Positions 47,914 to 60,580 of a stretch of 64,000 bases of DNA are shown piece by piece. The stretch is from Rhodococcoides kyotonense (GTDB lineage Bacteria > Actinomycetota > Actinomycetes > Mycobacteriales > Mycobacteriaceae), in assembly GCF_900188125.1 (NCBI RefSeq), contig NZ_FZOW01000001.1:153368-217367 (forward strand). The letters run 5' to 3'. A model generated the notes under the pieces. That model saw only the letters and a program-made list of their open reading frames with translations. It was not told the origin of the DNA and searched no databases. Position 1 is the stretch's first letter. Each line of letters opens with the position of its first letter. The translations under genes and the position numbers were made by a program.

Positions 47914-50900
47914 GCGGAGACCGAAGACCCTGCGATCGCCGCGTGCAGGTCCTGCAGAGACCGCACTCCTACACCGCCTGCAATGCCTGCTTCGATACCC
48001 TGCACCGCAGCCGACGCTCCCTGGACCGTCGTGATGCAGGGAATGTTCTGCGCCACTGCGGCACTGCGGATCTCGTAGCCGTCGACGCGTGGGCCGGAGT
48101 TGCCGTACGGCGTGTTGATGACCATCGCGACGTCGCCTGCGAGGATGCGATCGACGATCGTGGGTGCACCTTCAGGCACGTCCTCACCGGACTGCTTGTA
48201 CACCTGCTCGCACGCGATTCCGTTGCGCCGCAGCACCTCTGCGGTGCCCTCGGTCGCGAGGATCGTGAAGCCGAGGTCGGCGAGACGCTTCACCGGGAAG
48301 ATCAGCGACCGCTTGTCCTTGTTCGCGACGGAGACGAACACCGCACCCGACGCAGGCAGCGAACCGTATGCGGCCGTCTGGCTCTTCGAGAACGCGGTAC
48401 CGAAGTCCGCGTCGATACCCATGACCTCACCCGTCGACTTCATCTCCGGGCTCAGCAGTGTGTCGACGCCTGTGCCGTCGGCGCGACGGAACCTGTTGAA
48501 CGGCAGCACCGCTTCCTTGACGGCGATGGGCGCGTCGAGCGGCGTGGTGCCTCCGTCGCCCACGGCGGGCAGGATGCCTTCCGCACGCAGGTCCGCGATC
48601 GACTCACCGAGCATGACGCGTGCACATGCCTTGGCCAGCTGAACAGCGGTGGCCTTCGACACGAACGGCACCGTCCGGCTCGCGCGCGGGTTCGCTTCGA
48701 GGACGTACAGGATGTCGTCCTTGAGCGCGTACTGGACGTTGAGCAGACCCTTCACACCGATGCCCTTGGCCAGCAGCTCGGTCGAGCGTCGCACGTTCTC
48801 GATGTCGGCCTTGCCCAACGTGATCGGCGGCAACGCACACGCCGAGTCGCCGGAGTGGATTCCGGCCTCCTCGATGTGTTCCATGACGCCGCCGAGGTAC
48901 ACCTCGGTTCCGTCGCACAACGCGTCGACGTCGATTTCGACTGCGTCTTCGAGGAAGCGGTCCACGAGAACCGGGCGGTCGTGCGAGATCTCGGTCGCGC
49001 GGGAGATGTAGTCGGCGAGGCTGGCCTCGTCGTACACGATCTCCATGCCACGCCCGCCGAGCACGTACGACGGGCGCACGAGCACGGGATAGCCGATGCC
49101 TCCGGCGATCTCACGGGCGCCGTCGAACGTCGTCGCGGTGCCGAACTTCGGTGCAGGCAGGCCGGCCTCGGTGAGCACGCGGCCGAATTCGCCGCGGTCC
49201 TCGGCCAGGTCGATTGCCTCGGGGCTGGTGCCGACGATGGGTACGCCTGCAGCCTTCAGTCGCTTCGCCAGGCCGAGCGGCGTCTGGCCACCGAGCTGGA
49301 CGATGACGCCCGCGACGGTGCCGGACTGCGCTTCTGCCCGGTACACCTCGAGCACGTCCTCGAACGTGAGCGGCTCGAAGTACAGGCGATCGGCGGTGTC
49401 GTAGTCGGTCGAGACGGTCTCGGGATTGCAGTTGACCATGACCGTCTCGTAGCCGGCTTGCGACAACGTCTGTGCTGCATGGACACACGAGTAGTCGAAC
49501 TCGATGCCCTGACCGATGCGGTTGGGACCCGATCCGAGGATGAGAACCTTCTGGCGCTCACGCTGCTCGGCAACTTCGGATTCGGCTTCGGGGTCGAGTT
49601 CGTACGTGCCGTAGTGATACGGGGTCTTCGCCTCGAACTCGGCCGCGCAGGTGTCGACGGTCTTGTAGACCGGGTGCACACCGAACTCGTCGCGCAGTGC
49701 ACGCACGCCGTCCTCGTCGCCGAGTTCCGGCCGCAGCGCAGCGATCTGACGATCGGAGAGTCCGTGGTACTTGGCCTGACGCAGCAGAGCCTCGTCGAAC
49801 GTCTCGGCCGCGCGGAGCTCGTTACCGAGCTCGTGGATCTGCTGGAACTGATCGAGGAACCACGGGTCGATCTTGGTGGACTCGAACAACTGCTCGAGTG
49901 TGGCACCGAGGGCGAACGCCTTCTCGATGCCGTACATCCGGCCGTCTTTCGGGACCGACAGATCCTCGAGGAGCGACTCGAGGCTCTCGGACTCGACCTC
50001 CGGGCCGGTCCAGTACCCGGCACGCTTGGTCTCGAGCGAGCGCATGACCTTGCCGAAGGCCTCGGTGAAGTTGCGGCCGATCGACATGGCCTCGCCGACG
50101 GACTTCATCGTCGTCGTCAGGGTGCCGTCGGCGCCGGGGAACTTCTCGAACGCGAACCGAGGAGCCTTCACGACGACGTAGTCGAGCGTCGGCTCGAAGC
50201 ACGCCGGGGTTTCCTTGGTGATGTCATTGACGATCTCGTCGAGCGTGTAGCCGATGGCGAGCTTGGCGGCCATCTTCGCGATCGGGTAACCCGTCGCCTT
50301 CGACGCCAATGCCGACGACCGCGACACACGCGGGTTCATCTCGATGACGACGAGTCGGCCGTCCGTGGGATCCATCGCGAACTGGATGTTGCACCCGCCG
50401 GTGTCGACGCCGACCTCACGCAGGATGTCGATCGAGAGGTCACGCATCTTCTGGTATTCGCGGTCGGTCAGTGTCATCGCCGGAGCGACGGTGACCGAGT
50501 CGCCGGTGTGCACACCGACCGGGTCGACGTTCTCGATGGAGCAGACGATGACCACGTTGTCGCGGCCGTCGCGCATGAGCTCGAGCTCGTATTCCTTCCA
50601 CCCGAGGATCGATTCCTCGATGAGGACGTTGGCGGTCGGCGATGCCGCGAGGCCGCCGCCGGCGATGCGCGCGAGATCGGCGTCGTTGTACGCCATTCCG
50701 GAGCCGAGGCCACCCATCGTGAACGACGGACGCACGACGACCGGGAAACCGAGCTCGGCGACCGTCGCGCGGACCTCGTCCATCGTGTAGCAGACAGCCG
50801 AACGGGCCGACTCTCCGCCGACCTTCGCGACGATGTCCTTGAACTTCTGACGGTCCTCGCCGCGCTGGATGGCGTCGAAGTCGGCGCCGATGAGTTCGAC

Positions 50901-51251
50901 GTCGTACTTCTCGAGGATTCCCTGCTCGTGCAGCGCGACGGCGGCATTGAGCGCCGTCTGGCCACCGAGCGTCGCGAGAACTGCGTCGACGGGATGGCCC
51001 TGCAATGCTTCGCGAGCGAAGATCTTCTCGATGAAGTCGGCCGTGATCGGCTCGACGTAGGTGGCGTCGGCGAATTCGGGGTCGGTCATGATGGTGGCCG
51101 GGTTCGAGTTCACGAGAGAGACGCGCAGTCCCTCTTCGCGCAGAACCCGACAAGCCTGGGTTCCGGAATAGTCGAACTCACAGGCCTGTCCGATGACGAT
51201 CGGTCCCGAACCGATGACCAGGACGTGTCCCAGATCGCTGCGGCGTGGCAT
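47910..51251 (-). CDS. carB: Carbamoyl-phosphate synthase large chain
   Basis: The 1113-residue synthetase subunit with two homologous ATP-grasp halves: the carboxyphosphate domain ([30 protein letters not shown]) and the carbamoyl-phosphate domain ([30 protein letters not shown]), followed by the allosteric MGS-like domain ([19 protein letters not shown]). It serves pyrimidine and arginine synthesis. Its ATG overlaps the carA TAA by one base, and its stop overlaps pyrF. Confidence 0.98.
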   Translation of the reverse strand: MPRRSDLGHVLVIGSGPIVIGQACEFDYSGTQACRVLREEGLRVSLVNSNPATIMTDPEFADATYVEPITADFIEKIFAREALQGHPVDAVLATLGGQTALNAAVALHEQGILEKYDVELIGADFDAIQRGEDRQKFKDIVAKVGGESARSAVCYTMDEVRATVAELGFPVVVRPSFTMGGLGSGMAYNDADLARIAGGGLAASPTANVLIEESILGWKEYELELMRDGRDNVVIVCSIENVDPVGVHTGDSVTVAPAMTLTDREYQKMRDLSIDILREVGVDTGGCNIQFAMDPTDGRLVVIEMNPRVSRSSALASKATGYPIAKMAAKLAIGYTLDEIVNDITKETPACFEPTLDYVVVKAPRFAFEKFPGADGTLTTTMKSVGEAMSIGRNFTEAFGKVMRSLETKRAGYWTGPEVESESLESLLEDLSVPKDGRMYGIEKAFALGATLEQLFESTKIDPWFLDQFQQIHELGNELRAAETFDEALLRQAKYHGLSDRQIAALRPELGDEDGVRALRDEFGVHPVYKTVDTCAAEFEAKTPYHYGTYELDPEAESEVAEQRERQKVLILGSGPNRIGQGIEFDYSCVHAAQTLSQAGYETVMVNCNPETVSTDYDTADRLYFEPLTFEDVLEVYRAEAQSGTVAGVIVQLGGQTPLGLAKRLKAAGVPIVGTSPEAIDLAEDRGEFGRVLTEAGLPAPKFGTATTFDGAREIAGGIGYPVLVRPSYVLGGRGMEIVYDEASLADYISRATEISHDRPVLVDRFLEDAVEIDVDALCDGTEVYLGGVMEHIEEAGIHSGDSACALPPITLGKADIENVRRSTELLAKGIGVKGLLNVQYALKDDILYVLEANPRASRTVPFVSKATAVQLAKACARVMLGESIADLRAEGILPAVGDGGTTPLDAPIAVKEAVLPFNRFRRADGTGVDTLLSPEMKSTGEVMGIDADFGTAFSKSQTAAYGSLPASGAVFVSVANKDKRSLIFPVKRLADLGFTILATEGTAEVLRRNGIACEQVYKQSGEDVPEGAPTIVDRILAGDVAMVINTPYGNSGPRVDGYEIRSAAVAQNIPCITTVQGASAAVQGIEAGIAGGVGVRSLQDLHAAIAGSSVSA

Positions 51252-52387
51252 TACTTGTCAACTCCCTCGAGCACTGATGTGAACCGATCGAAAAGGTAAG
51301 CGGCGTCGTGTGGGCCTGCCGCGGCCTCGGGGTGGTACTGCACCGAGAAGGCACGGCCACTCAGCAGTTCGACGCCCTCGACGGTGCCGTCGTTGGCGCA
51401 GGTGTGACTGACGCGGGCGCGACCGAAATCGGTGTCGAATTCTTCACCTGCCTCGCCTTCGAGCGCGAAACCGTGGTTCTGCGCGGTGATGGCGATGCGA
51501 CCCGTCGTGTGTTCGACGACGGGGATGTTCATGCCGCGGTGGCCGAACTTCATCTTGTATGTAGAGCGTCCGAGAGCTCGGCCGAAGATCTGGTTGCCGA
51601 AGCAGATCCCGAACAGCGGCAGACCGCGATCGAGGACCTCACGGGTGAGGGCGACGTTCGCGTCGGCGGTCGCCGGGTCACCGGGACCGTTGGACAGGAA
51701 CACGCCGTCGGGATTCAGTTCGAGGATCTGATCCATGCTCGCCGCGGACGGAACCACGTGCACTCGAATGCCGCGCTCGGCGAACATCCGGGGTGTGTTG
51801 GTCTTGATTCCGAGATCGACTGCGACGACGGTGAATCGAGCGTCGCCGCCGACCGGTTCGATGATGTATCCGGCATCGGTGGTCACTTCACCGGCCAGGT
51901 CGGCACCGAGCATCGACGGCTGCCCGACGACCTGATCCAGCATCTCGGCGTCGGTTCCGAGCGCATCGCCCGAGAACACGCCTGCACGCATCGAACCGCG
52001 TGTACGCAGGTGCCGAACGAGCGCACGAGTGTCGATTCCGGCGATGCCGACGACGCTCTGCGCTTCGAGCTGCTCCTGCAGCGACCCCGTCGCGCGCCAG
52101 CTCGACGTCCGCCGAGCAGGGTCACGGACGACGTAGCCTGCAACCCAGATCTTGTTGGGATCCTGGGCGCTCGCTGCTTCGCCGTCTTCCTGGTTCCAGC
52201 CGGTGTTGCCGATCTGCGGCGCAGTCGCGACGACGATCTGGCGGTGGTAGCTGGGGTCGGTCAACGTTTCCTGGTAGCCGGTCATGCCCGTGCAGAACAC
52301 GGCTTCTCCGAGAGTCCGTCCGGTGGCGCCGAAGGTGGTGCCACGGAACGTCCGGCCGTCCTCCAGAACAAGAACTGCGCTGCTCAC
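51251..52387 (-). CDS. carA: Carbamoyl-phosphate synthase small chain (glutamine amidotransferase)
   Basis: Releases ammonia from glutamine for CarB. The 378-residue protein has [19 protein letters not shown] at the N-terminus, [15 protein letters not shown], and the class I amidotransferase site [14 protein letters not shown] with catalytic cysteine; the histidine and glutamate are in [16 protein letters not shown] 52387 overlaps the preceding membrane protein stop. Confidence 0.97.
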   Translation of the reverse strand: MSSAVLVLEDGRTFRGTTFGATGRTLGEAVFCTGMTGYQETLTDPSYHRQIVVATAPQIGNTGWNQEDGEAASAQDPNKIWVAGYVVRDPARRTSSWRATGSLQEQLEAQSVVGIAGIDTRALVRHLRTRGSMRAGVFSGDALGTDAEMLDQVVGQPSMLGADLAGEVTTDAGYIIEPVGGDARFTVVAVDLGIKTNTPRMFAERGIRVHVVPSAASMDQILELNPDGVFLSNGPGDPATADANVALTREVLDRGLPLFGICFGNQIFGRALGRSTYKMKFGHRGMNIPVVEHTTGRIAITAQNHGFALEGEAGEEFDTDFGRARVSHTCANDGTVEGVELLSGRAFSVQYHPEAAAGPHDAAYLFDRFTSVLEGVDK

Positions 52388-52896
52388 GCGGTTGTCTCCT
52401 TCGAATCGTTCGTATCTGTTTCAGTACCTACCCACGTGGGATAGACAAGTTTGTCGTCGGCTCGAAAGCCGGTGTCGATCTCGGTGCCGGTCGGCAGAGC
52501 CCAGCGGATGACCAGCAGGCCGTCCTTGCTCATGACCTTGCCGGCCAGCGCGCGTTCGGTCCTGATCGCCCGCACCGATTCCCGAGGAATCCAGATGGTG
52601 GATTCACCGGTGCGCTCGAGCAGGATTCCCTTCTCGTGCCGGGACAGCTCGGCGGTGGCGCGGTGACCGATGTCCCCGACGGCGACGCGGTCCTGCCAGC
52701 TCGGTGCGATCGTGCTGCCGACATACAGGCCGGTCGAGACCTCGATCAGCGTCGCGCCAAGGTCGTCGGGCACCGAGGGGAAGGTTCCGATGGCGTCGGC
52801 CTGTCGCTTCTGACGACCGCGCCATCCCCAGAAGATCAATCCGATCATCGCGATCCAGAACACGACGAACGCGATGACGATGAGAACTCTGTCCAT
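52384..52896 (-). CDS. Single-pass membrane protein with PH-like domain, conserved in the pyr operon
   Basis: A 170-residue protein with one N-terminal helix (residues 4-24, IVIAFVVFWIAMIGLIFWGW), a basic stretch, then a mostly beta soluble domain (YVGSTIAPSWQDRVAVGDIGHRATAELS, ERTGESTIWIPRESVRAIR). It resembles the small membrane protein between pyrC and carA in mycobacteria (Rv1382). No role in pyrimidine synthesis is known. It is 2 bp from pyrC and overlaps carA by 4 bp, so it is firmly in the operon. Confidence 0.88.
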   Translation of the reverse strand: MDRVLIVIAFVVFWIAMIGLIFWGWRGRQKRQADAIGTFPSVPDDLGATLIEVSTGLYVGSTIAPSWQDRVAVGDIGHRATAELSRHEKGILLERTGESTIWIPRESVRAIRTERALAGKVMSKDGLLVIRWALPTGTEIDTGFRADDKLVYPTWVGTETDTNDSKETTA

Positions 52897-52898
52897 CT

Positions 52899-54200
52899 CT
52901 ATGCCTCCGTCGTCGCGCGTACGGCACCGTCACGTGCCGTGATCCGCCCGCGCAGCAGCGTCGTCGTGACCCTCGCTGCGAACGACATCGTCTCGAACGG
53001 CGTGTTCTCGGAGATGCTGGCGAACTTCTTGCCCTCGACCGTCCACGACGCATCGGGATCGACGAGCGTCAGGTTCGCGATCTCACCGATCTCGATGGGC
53101 CGACCCTGATCGGCGAGTCCGACGATCGCCGCGGGCCGCTCGCTCATGACGCGGGCGACACCGCGCCAGTCGAGCAGACCGGGCTCGACCATCGTCTGCG
53201 CGACGATCGACAATGCGGTCTCCAGTCCCAACATGCCGGGACGCGCCTGCGAGAACTCACAGCACTTGTCCTGCTCGGCGTGCGGCGCATGGTCGGTGGC
53301 GACGCAGTCGACCGTGCCGTCGGCGAGACCCTTGCGGAGAGCTTCGACGTCGGAAGCCTCGCGCAGCGGCGGATTGACCTTGTTGACGGCGTCGTACGTC
53401 TCGAGGCGCGAGTCGTCGAGCAGCAAGTGATGCGGCGTGACCTCGGCGGAGATCGAAATACCTTGTCCACGTGCCCATTTCAGCAGCTCGACCGTGCCGG
53501 CCGTCGATGCGTGGCAGATGTGCACCCGGGCACCGGCATCGCGAGCGAGCAGCGCATCGCGGGCGACGATCGACTCCTCGGCTGCGCGTGGCCACCCGGC
53601 CAGACCCAGGCGAGCGGCCGTCGGCCCCTCGTGCGCGACGGCACCCACGGTCAGCCGAGGCTCCTCGGCGTGCTGCGCGATCAGAACTCCGAGCGAGCTC
53701 GAATACTCCAACGCGCGACGCATGATCAACGGATCGTCGACGCACTTGCCGTCGTCGGAGAACATCTTCACCTTGCCGATGCCCGACGCCATCGTGGCCA
53801 TCTCGGCGAGCTGCTTGCCCCCGAGTCCGACGGTGACGGCCCCGACGGGATGCACGTCGACGAGGCCCACTTCCTGGCCACGGCGCCACACGTGATCGGT
53901 GATGACGACCGAGTCCGCGACCGGATCGGTGTTGGCCATCGCGAACACGGCCGTGTAGCCACCCAATGCTGCTGCAGCGGAACCGGATTCGATGGTCTCG
54001 GTATCCTCGCGACCGGGCTCACGCAGATGAGTGTGCAGGTCGACGAAGCCGGGCAGCAGGATCTGTCCGCTCGCATCGACGACCTCCGCGTCACCGGCGT
54101 CGAGGTCGGTGCCGATCGCGGCGATCAGGCCGTCGTCGATCAGGACGTCGGTGGCAGGCTGCTCGCCGTAGACGAGAACTCCGCGCAGCAGAACACTCAT
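52899..54200 (-). CDS. pyrC: Dihydroorotase
   Basis: Zinc amidohydrolase closing carbamoyl aspartate to dihydroorotate. The 433-residue type I enzyme has the metal motif [13 protein letters not shown], the active-site NPPLRE and the metal aspartate in [19 protein letters not shown] 54200 overlaps the pyrB stop (ATGA); the longer open frame runs into pyrB and is not used. Confidence 0.97.
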   Translation of the reverse strand: MSVLLRGVLVYGEQPATDVLIDDGLIAAIGTDLDAGDAEVVDASGQILLPGFVDLHTHLREPGREDTETIESGSAAAALGGYTAVFAMANTDPVADSVVITDHVWRRGQEVGLVDVHPVGAVTVGLGGKQLAEMATMASGIGKVKMFSDDGKCVDDPLIMRRALEYSSSLGVLIAQHAEEPRLTVGAVAHEGPTAARLGLAGWPRAAEESIVARDALLARDAGARVHICHASTAGTVELLKWARGQGISISAEVTPHHLLLDDSRLETYDAVNKVNPPLREASDVEALRKGLADGTVDCVATDHAPHAEQDKCCEFSQARPGMLGLETALSIVAQTMVEPGLLDWRGVARVMSERPAAIVGLADQGRPIEIGEIANLTLVDPDASWTVEGKKFASISENTPFETMSFAARVTTTLLRGRITARDGAVRATTEA

Positions 54201-55177
54201 GACTCGCCTCCGTCCGAACCGACGAGCAATCGGAACAGAACCGCCATGCGCACGTGAACTCCGTTCGTAACCTGTTGCAGTACTGCAGTTCTGGGGGAAT
54301 CGGCAACCGAGGACGCGATCTCCATGCCGCGCAGCATCGGGCCTGGATGGAGTACGACGGCGTGTTCGGGCAGCAGATCCATGCGCTTCTGCGACAGCCC
54401 GTACGTGATCGAGTACTCCTTGGGCGACGGGAAGAACCCGCCGTTCATACGCTCGGCCTGCACGCGCAGCATCAGCACGGCGTCGAGTGACGGCAATTCC
54501 GCATCGATGGTGTGCGACACCCGAACCGGCCACGTCGATGCACCTATCGGAAGAAGCGTGGGCGGCGCGATGAGCACCACCTCGGCGCCGAGGGTCGACA
54601 ACAGGATCGCGTTGGACCGCGCGACCCGACTGTGCAGGATGTCGCCCACGATGCCGATGCGCTTGCCCTCGATACCGCCGAGGCGCTGACGCAGCGTCAG
54701 AGCGTCGAGCAGCGCCTGAGTCGGATGTTCGTGAGTACCGTCACCCGCGTTGATCACCGCGGGGCCACCTGACGTGGAGCCTGCGGAACGTCCGAAGGAA
54801 CTGCCTTCGCCTTGCCCTGCAGTCCACGCTGCGATCTGATGCGCGGCGCCCGACGCCGGATGGCGGACGATGAGCGCGTCGGCGCCCGCGGCCCGCAATG
54901 TCATCGCGGTGTCGCGCAGTGACTCGCCCTTCGACACCGACGAACTGCTGGCGCTGACGTTGATGACGTCGGCGCTCATCCACTTACCTGCGACCTCGAA
55001 CGAGACGCGAGTACGGGTCGAGTTCTCGAAGAAGACGGTCATGACCGTCCTGCCCCGCAACGTCGGAAGTTTCTTCACCTCGCGGCCGAGCAGGGCCTGC
55101 TCGAACCGATCGGCTTCGTCGAGCAGTTCGGTCGCCGATTCACGGGTGAGATCTGCGACGGAGAGCAAGTGCTTCAA
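54197..55177 (-). CDS. pyrB: Aspartate carbamoyltransferase catalytic subunit
   Basis: Joins carbamoyl phosphate and aspartate. The 326-residue protein has the phosphate-binding [25 protein letters not shown] and the aspartate-binding region near the C-terminus ([11 protein letters not shown]). No pyrI regulatory subunit is nearby, as usual in this order. Overlaps pyrR and pyrC by 4 bp each. Confidence 0.97.
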   Translation of the reverse strand: MKHLLSVADLTRESATELLDEADRFEQALLGREVKKLPTLRGRTVMTVFFENSTRTRVSFEVAGKWMSADVINVSASSSSVSKGESLRDTAMTLRAAGADALIVRHPASGAAHQIAAWTAGQGEGSSFGRSAGSTSGGPAVINAGDGTHEHPTQALLDALTLRQRLGGIEGKRIGIVGDILHSRVARSNAILLSTLGAEVVLIAPPTLLPIGASTWPVRVSHTIDAELPSLDAVLMLRVQAERMNGGFFPSPKEYSITYGLSQKRMDLLPEHAVVLHPGPMLRGMEIASSVADSPRTAVLQQVTNGVHVRMAVLFRLLVGSDGGES

Positions 55178-55770
55178 CGCGGGTTCCTCCGGTCGAAGAT
55201 GGTCACGCCGTCATGGCCGTCGTGTTCGGTCAACGACACCGACACGTCCTCGGTCCGTGCCGTCGGGACGTTCTTGCCCACGTAGTCGGCCCGGAGTGGC
55301 AGCTCCCGATGACCACGATCGATGAGTACGGCCAACTGGACGGCGCGGGGGCGACCGAGATCGCGCAGCGCATCCAATGCCGAGCGGACGGTCCGGCCGG
55401 AGAAGAGAACGTCGTCGACGAGGACGACGAGCGCATCGTCGATTCCTCCCGGCGGAACGAGCGTGCGCTCCAGCGGGCGATGGGGCTTGTTTCGCAGATC
55501 GTCACGGTAGAGCGTGATGTCGAGCGATCCGAGTGGCGGGCGAACCCCGCTGAACACCTCGATGCGTTCGACGAGCCGCTCGGCGAGAGTGGTGCCACGC
55601 GTCGGAATGCCCAGAAGAACCACACGCGGCTGCTCGGCGGAGTCCAGCGCGGACTTCTCGATGATCTGATGCGCCATACGGGCGATGGTCCGGCCCACGT
55701 CCGCGGCGGACAGCAGCTCGCGGGAAGAACCGGAATTGTCGGGAACGGAAGAACTGTCGGGCGCAGGCAA
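55174..55770 (-). CDS. pyrR: PyrR, UMP-sensing RNA-binding regulator / uracil phosphoribosyltransferase
   Basis: A 198-residue PRPP-transferase-fold protein that binds pyr leader RNA when UMP is high. The PRPP loop is [35 protein letters not shown] and DITLYRDDL are family motifs. The start is TTG 55770, preceded by a strong AAGGAGG 7 nt upstream. A sequence matching the PyrR-binding loop lies directly upstream of that ribosome site, so PyrR probably represses translation of its own operon. First gene of pyrR-pyrB-pyrC-membrane protein-carA-carB-pyrF. Confidence 0.96.
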   Translation of the reverse strand: MPAPDSSSVPDNSGSSRELLSAADVGRTIARMAHQIIEKSALDSAEQPRVVLLGIPTRGTTLAERLVERIEVFSGVRPPLGSLDITLYRDDLRNKPHRPLERTLVPPGGIDDALVVLVDDVLFSGRTVRSALDALRDLGRPRAVQLAVLIDRGHRELPLRADYVGKNVPTARTEDVSVSLTEHDGHDGVTIFDRRNPR

Positions 55771-55786
55771 ACTACGACCTCCTTCT

Positions 55787-55802
55787 CCGCCTCTCTGGAC
55801 GG
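55787..55802 (-). promoter_or_regulatory. PyrR-binding RNA element in the pyr leader
   Basis: On the minus strand this reads CCGTCCAGAGAGGCGG; the core GTCCAGAGAGGC matches the conserved PyrR-binding loop of Bacillus pyr attenuators, closed here by CCG/CGG. It lies 2 nt upstream of the AAGGAGG ribosome site (55778-55784), so PyrR binding would hide the site. Mycobacterial pyr operons are reported to use this translational mode. Confidence 0.75.
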
Positions 55803-55830
55803 ATCGTTAAAGGATGTCTGACGGTGAATC

Positions 55831-55836
55831 AGCCTA
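55831..55836 (-). promoter_or_regulatory. -10 hexamer of the pyr operon
   Basis: TAGGCT on the minus strand, giving a leader of about 54 nt that contains the PyrR element. The region where a -35 would be overlaps the preceding hairpin. Confidence 0.5.
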
Positions 55837-55841
55837 GCAAT

Positions 55842-55874
55842 CGCTCCTCCCCGCACCGATGGCGGGGAGGAGCG
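55842..55874 (-). terminator. 13-bp perfect hairpin between nusB and pyrR
   Basis: Arms 55842-55854 and 55862-55874 pair perfectly around a 7-nt loop, 16 nt after the nusB stop. It insulates the pyr operon from pepQ-efp-nusB transcription. Confidence 0.85.
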
Positions 55875-55890
55875 TGAACTTCTCGATGCG

Positions 55891-56421
55891 TTACGAGTCC
55901 GCGGACTTCTCGTCGACGGTCGACTCGGTGCGCGACGATACAGCGGCGGCAGCCGCACGAACCTGAGGCGCAACGAGAACGATCTGACCGAGGACACCGT
56001 TGACGAACGACGGCGAATCGTCGGTGGACAACTGCTTGGCGAGCTCGACGGCCTCGTCGACAGCGACGACCGGCGGCACGTCGGTGGCGTGGAACAGCTC
56101 CCACACCGCGACGCGCAGGATGGCACGATCGACCGCGGGCAACCGGTTCAACGTCCAGTCCGTCAGGTGATCGGAGATCACACCGTCGAGACGGTCCAGA
56201 TTCTCCGCCACACCGACGACGAGAGTCTCGGTGTATTCACTGACCGGTGCGATCGAGTCGTCGCTCCGTGCCAGTTCGATTCGTTCCTTCGCCAGCTCCA
56301 CCGGATCGGTGTCACGCGCCTCGGCCTCGAACAGGAAATCGACGGCTCGCTTGCGCGCTTTGTGACGCGCACCGAGCTTCTTCTGTGGCTCGGTGCGCGC
56401 TGATGTCTTCTTCGATGACAC
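55891..56421 (-). CDS. nusB: NusB, transcription antitermination factor
   Basis: A 176-residue RNA-binding protein acting with NusE in rRNA antitermination. [19 protein letters not shown] and the all-helical domain with [32 protein letters not shown] are typical. The last 30 residues ([25 protein letters not shown]) are a disordered tail. GTG 56421 is 1 bp after the efp stop. Confidence 0.96.
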   Translation of the reverse strand: MSSKKTSARTEPQKKLGARHKARKRAVDFLFEAEARDTDPVELAKERIELARSDDSIAPVSEYTETLVVGVAENLDRLDGVISDHLTDWTLNRLPAVDRAILRVAVWELFHATDVPPVVAVDEAVELAKQLSTDDSPSFVNGVLGQIVLVAPQVRAAAAAVSSRTESTVDEKSADS

Positions 56422-56422
56422 G

Positions 56423-56986
56423 TTAGGAGTTCACACGCCCGAGGTAGTTGCCGTCGCGCGAATCGACCTTGAGCTTGTCACCGGTGTTGATGAACAGCGG
56501 AACCGAGATCTCGGCGCCGGTCTCCAGCGTCGCGGGCTTGGTACCGCCCGTGGAGCGGTCTCCCTGCAGACCGGGATCGGTGTGCTTGACCTCGAGCTCG
56601 ACCGTGACCGGCAGCTCGACGTACAGCGGTGCGCCCTCGTGGGTTGCGACCTGAACCTTCATGTTCTCGAGCAGGAAGCGAGCGCCGTCACCGACGGTGG
56701 CCTCGGAGATCGAGATCTGATCGAAGGTGTCGCCGTCCATGAACACGTAGTCGCTGCCGTCGTGGTACAGGTACGTCATGTCACGACGGTCCACCGTCGC
56801 GGTGTCTACCTTCACACCGGCGTTGAACGTCTTGTCGACGACCTTGCCGGACAGCACGTTCTTGAGCTTCGTGCGCACGAACGCAGGGCCCTTGCCCGGC
56901 TTGACGTGCTGGAACTCGATGATCGACCACAGCTGGTTGTCGATGCTGAGTACGAGACCGTTCTTGAAATCGCTGGTAGAAGCCAC
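56423..56986 (-). CDS. efp: Elongation factor P
   Basis: Rescues ribosomes stalled at proline runs. At 187 residues, it has the three-barrel architecture; the tip loop that contacts the peptidyl centre is [16 protein letters not shown], with Lys at the position of the modified residue. C-terminal DYLGRV-type end is GNYLGRVNS. It lies 41 bp after pepQ. Confidence 0.97.
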   Translation of the reverse strand: MASTSDFKNGLVLSIDNQLWSIIEFQHVKPGKGPAFVRTKLKNVLSGKVVDKTFNAGVKVDTATVDRRDMTYLYHDGSDYVFMDGDTFDQISISEATVGDGARFLLENMKVQVATHEGAPLYVELPVTVELEVKHTDPGLQGDRSTGGTKPATLETGAEISVPLFINTGDKLKVDSRDGNYLGRVNS

Positions 56987-57027
56987 TGGCTCTTACGTCT
57001 CCTCGTATTTCCCGTCTACGCCGTGCG

Positions 57028-58149
57028 TCACACGAGAATAAGTTCTTTGCTGGTCATGGTGAGCAGCTCTGGTCCGTCGTCGCGAACGACGAGTGTGTCT
57101 TCGATCCGGACGCCACCGCGCCCCGAGATGTACACACCCGGCTCGACGGTCACAGCTGCACCGGACAGAAGTGTACCGGTGCTGGTGCGAGCAATTCCCG
57201 GCGCTTCGTGGATTTCGAGGCCGACGCCGTGCCCGAGGCCGTGCAGGAACAGCTCACCGTAGCCCGCTTCCTCGATGACCGACCTCGACGCCGCGTCCAC
57301 CGATGCCGTGCTCACGCCGGGTGCCAGGGCCTCGCGACCGGCAGCCTGGGAGCGCAGCACCAGATCGTAGATCTCCTTCTGCCACTCGTCCGGTTGCCCG
57401 AGAACGACCGTGCGTGTCATGTCCGAGTGATAGCCACCGACCAGCGCACCGAAGTCGAACTTCACGAAGTCACCTGCGGCGAGCACGGACGCGGTCGGCC
57501 GATGATGCGGCACCGCCGAGTTCGGTCCCGCCGCGACGATCGTCTCGAACGAGATGCCGTCGGCGCCGAAATCGAGCATCAGCGATTCGAGCTCACGGGC
57601 CACGTCGAGTTCGGTGCGACCCACCCGGATGCCGCCGCGTTCGATCAGTGCGGCGAATGCGTCGTCGGCTGCTCGGCATGCGTCGCGCAGCAGACCGATC
57701 TCGTATTCGTCCTTGACCATGCGCAGTTCTTCGACGAGGCCTGGGCTGCGGACGAGCCGAGGTGCCGACTCGAGCGCGGACCATGCGTCGTGCTGATCGA
57801 CCGTGACGACGTGGCTCTCGAAGCCAAGGGCACCGGACCTCGCTGTCGCCTCGTTCGCGAGCAGCGCCGTCGCCGACGACCGGTCGATGAGGGCGCTCAG
57901 GTCGGGAACCTGCGCGGCGACCTGGGATAGGTAGCGCCCGTCGGTACAGATGACGGTCTTGTCCTCGCTACCGGGTGTATCCGACGCGGACACGACGAGC
58001 GCTGCATTGCTCCCGGTGAATCCGGTCAGGTAGCGGATGTTGAGCAGGTCGGTCACGAGCAGGCCGTCGAGCTCTCTGGCCTGCAACGCCCGACGCAGCG
58101 CAGCCCTTCGCTGTCCGAAGTCGGCTCGGGTATTCGGATCCACAGACAT
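57028..58149 (-). CDS. pepQ: M24 family aminopeptidase (Xaa-Pro dipeptidase, PepQ-like)
   Basis: A 373-residue metallopeptidase with an N-terminal creatinase-like domain (LLVTDLLNIRYLTGFTGSNA) and a C-terminal pita-bread domain. Metal ligands are visible in VKFDFGALVGGYHSDMTR (two Asp), HGLGHGVGLEIHEAP (His) and the two glutamates in TVEPGVYI and VRIEDTLVV. It releases residues next to proline. ATG 58149 has TAGGTT 6 nt upstream (leaderless). Confidence 0.95.
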   Translation of the reverse strand: MSVDPNTRADFGQRRAALRRALQARELDGLLVTDLLNIRYLTGFTGSNAALVVSASDTPGSEDKTVICTDGRYLSQVAAQVPDLSALIDRSSATALLANEATARSGALGFESHVVTVDQHDAWSALESAPRLVRSPGLVEELRMVKDEYEIGLLRDACRAADDAFAALIERGGIRVGRTELDVARELESLMLDFGADGISFETIVAAGPNSAVPHHRPTASVLAAGDFVKFDFGALVGGYHSDMTRTVVLGQPDEWQKEIYDLVLRSQAAGREALAPGVSTASVDAASRSVIEEAGYGELFLHGLGHGVGLEIHEAPGIARTSTGTLLSGAAVTVEPGVYISGRGGVRIEDTLVVRDDGPELLTMTSKELILV

Positions 58150-58155
58150 TCCTAC

Positions 58156-58161
58156 AACCTA
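58156..58161 (-). promoter_or_regulatory. -10 hexamer of pepQ-efp-nusB, leaderless type
   Basis: TAGGTT on the minus strand, 6 nt before ATG 58149, preceded by AGGGA exactly as at the divergent promoter of 58256-58261. Confidence 0.55.
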
Positions 58162-58255
58162 TCCCTGCCCGCATCGGTGGACGGGTGCGGCGGTTCGTCG
58201 ACGCCATACGAGATCGATTTCTGTGGGGCCGGACACACTTACCGACGAGTAGGGA

Positions 58256-58261
58256 TAGGCT
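58256..58261 (+). promoter_or_regulatory. -10 hexamer of the B-4DMT gene, leaderless type
   Basis: TAGGCT lies 6 nt before ATG 58268. The extended sequence AGGGATAGG is shared in mirror image with the pepQ promoter. Confidence 0.55.
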
Positions 58262-58267
58262 GAGCCC

Positions 58268-60576
<2,309 letters not shown>

Positions 60577-60580
<4 letters not shown>

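Noticed and set aside
47799..51299. Plus-strand open frame of 1166 codons
   Set aside because: It is the antisense shadow of carB in G+C-rich DNA; its composition (Arg, Asp, Val, His, Gln rich) is that of a reverse-frame artefact and it has no family features.
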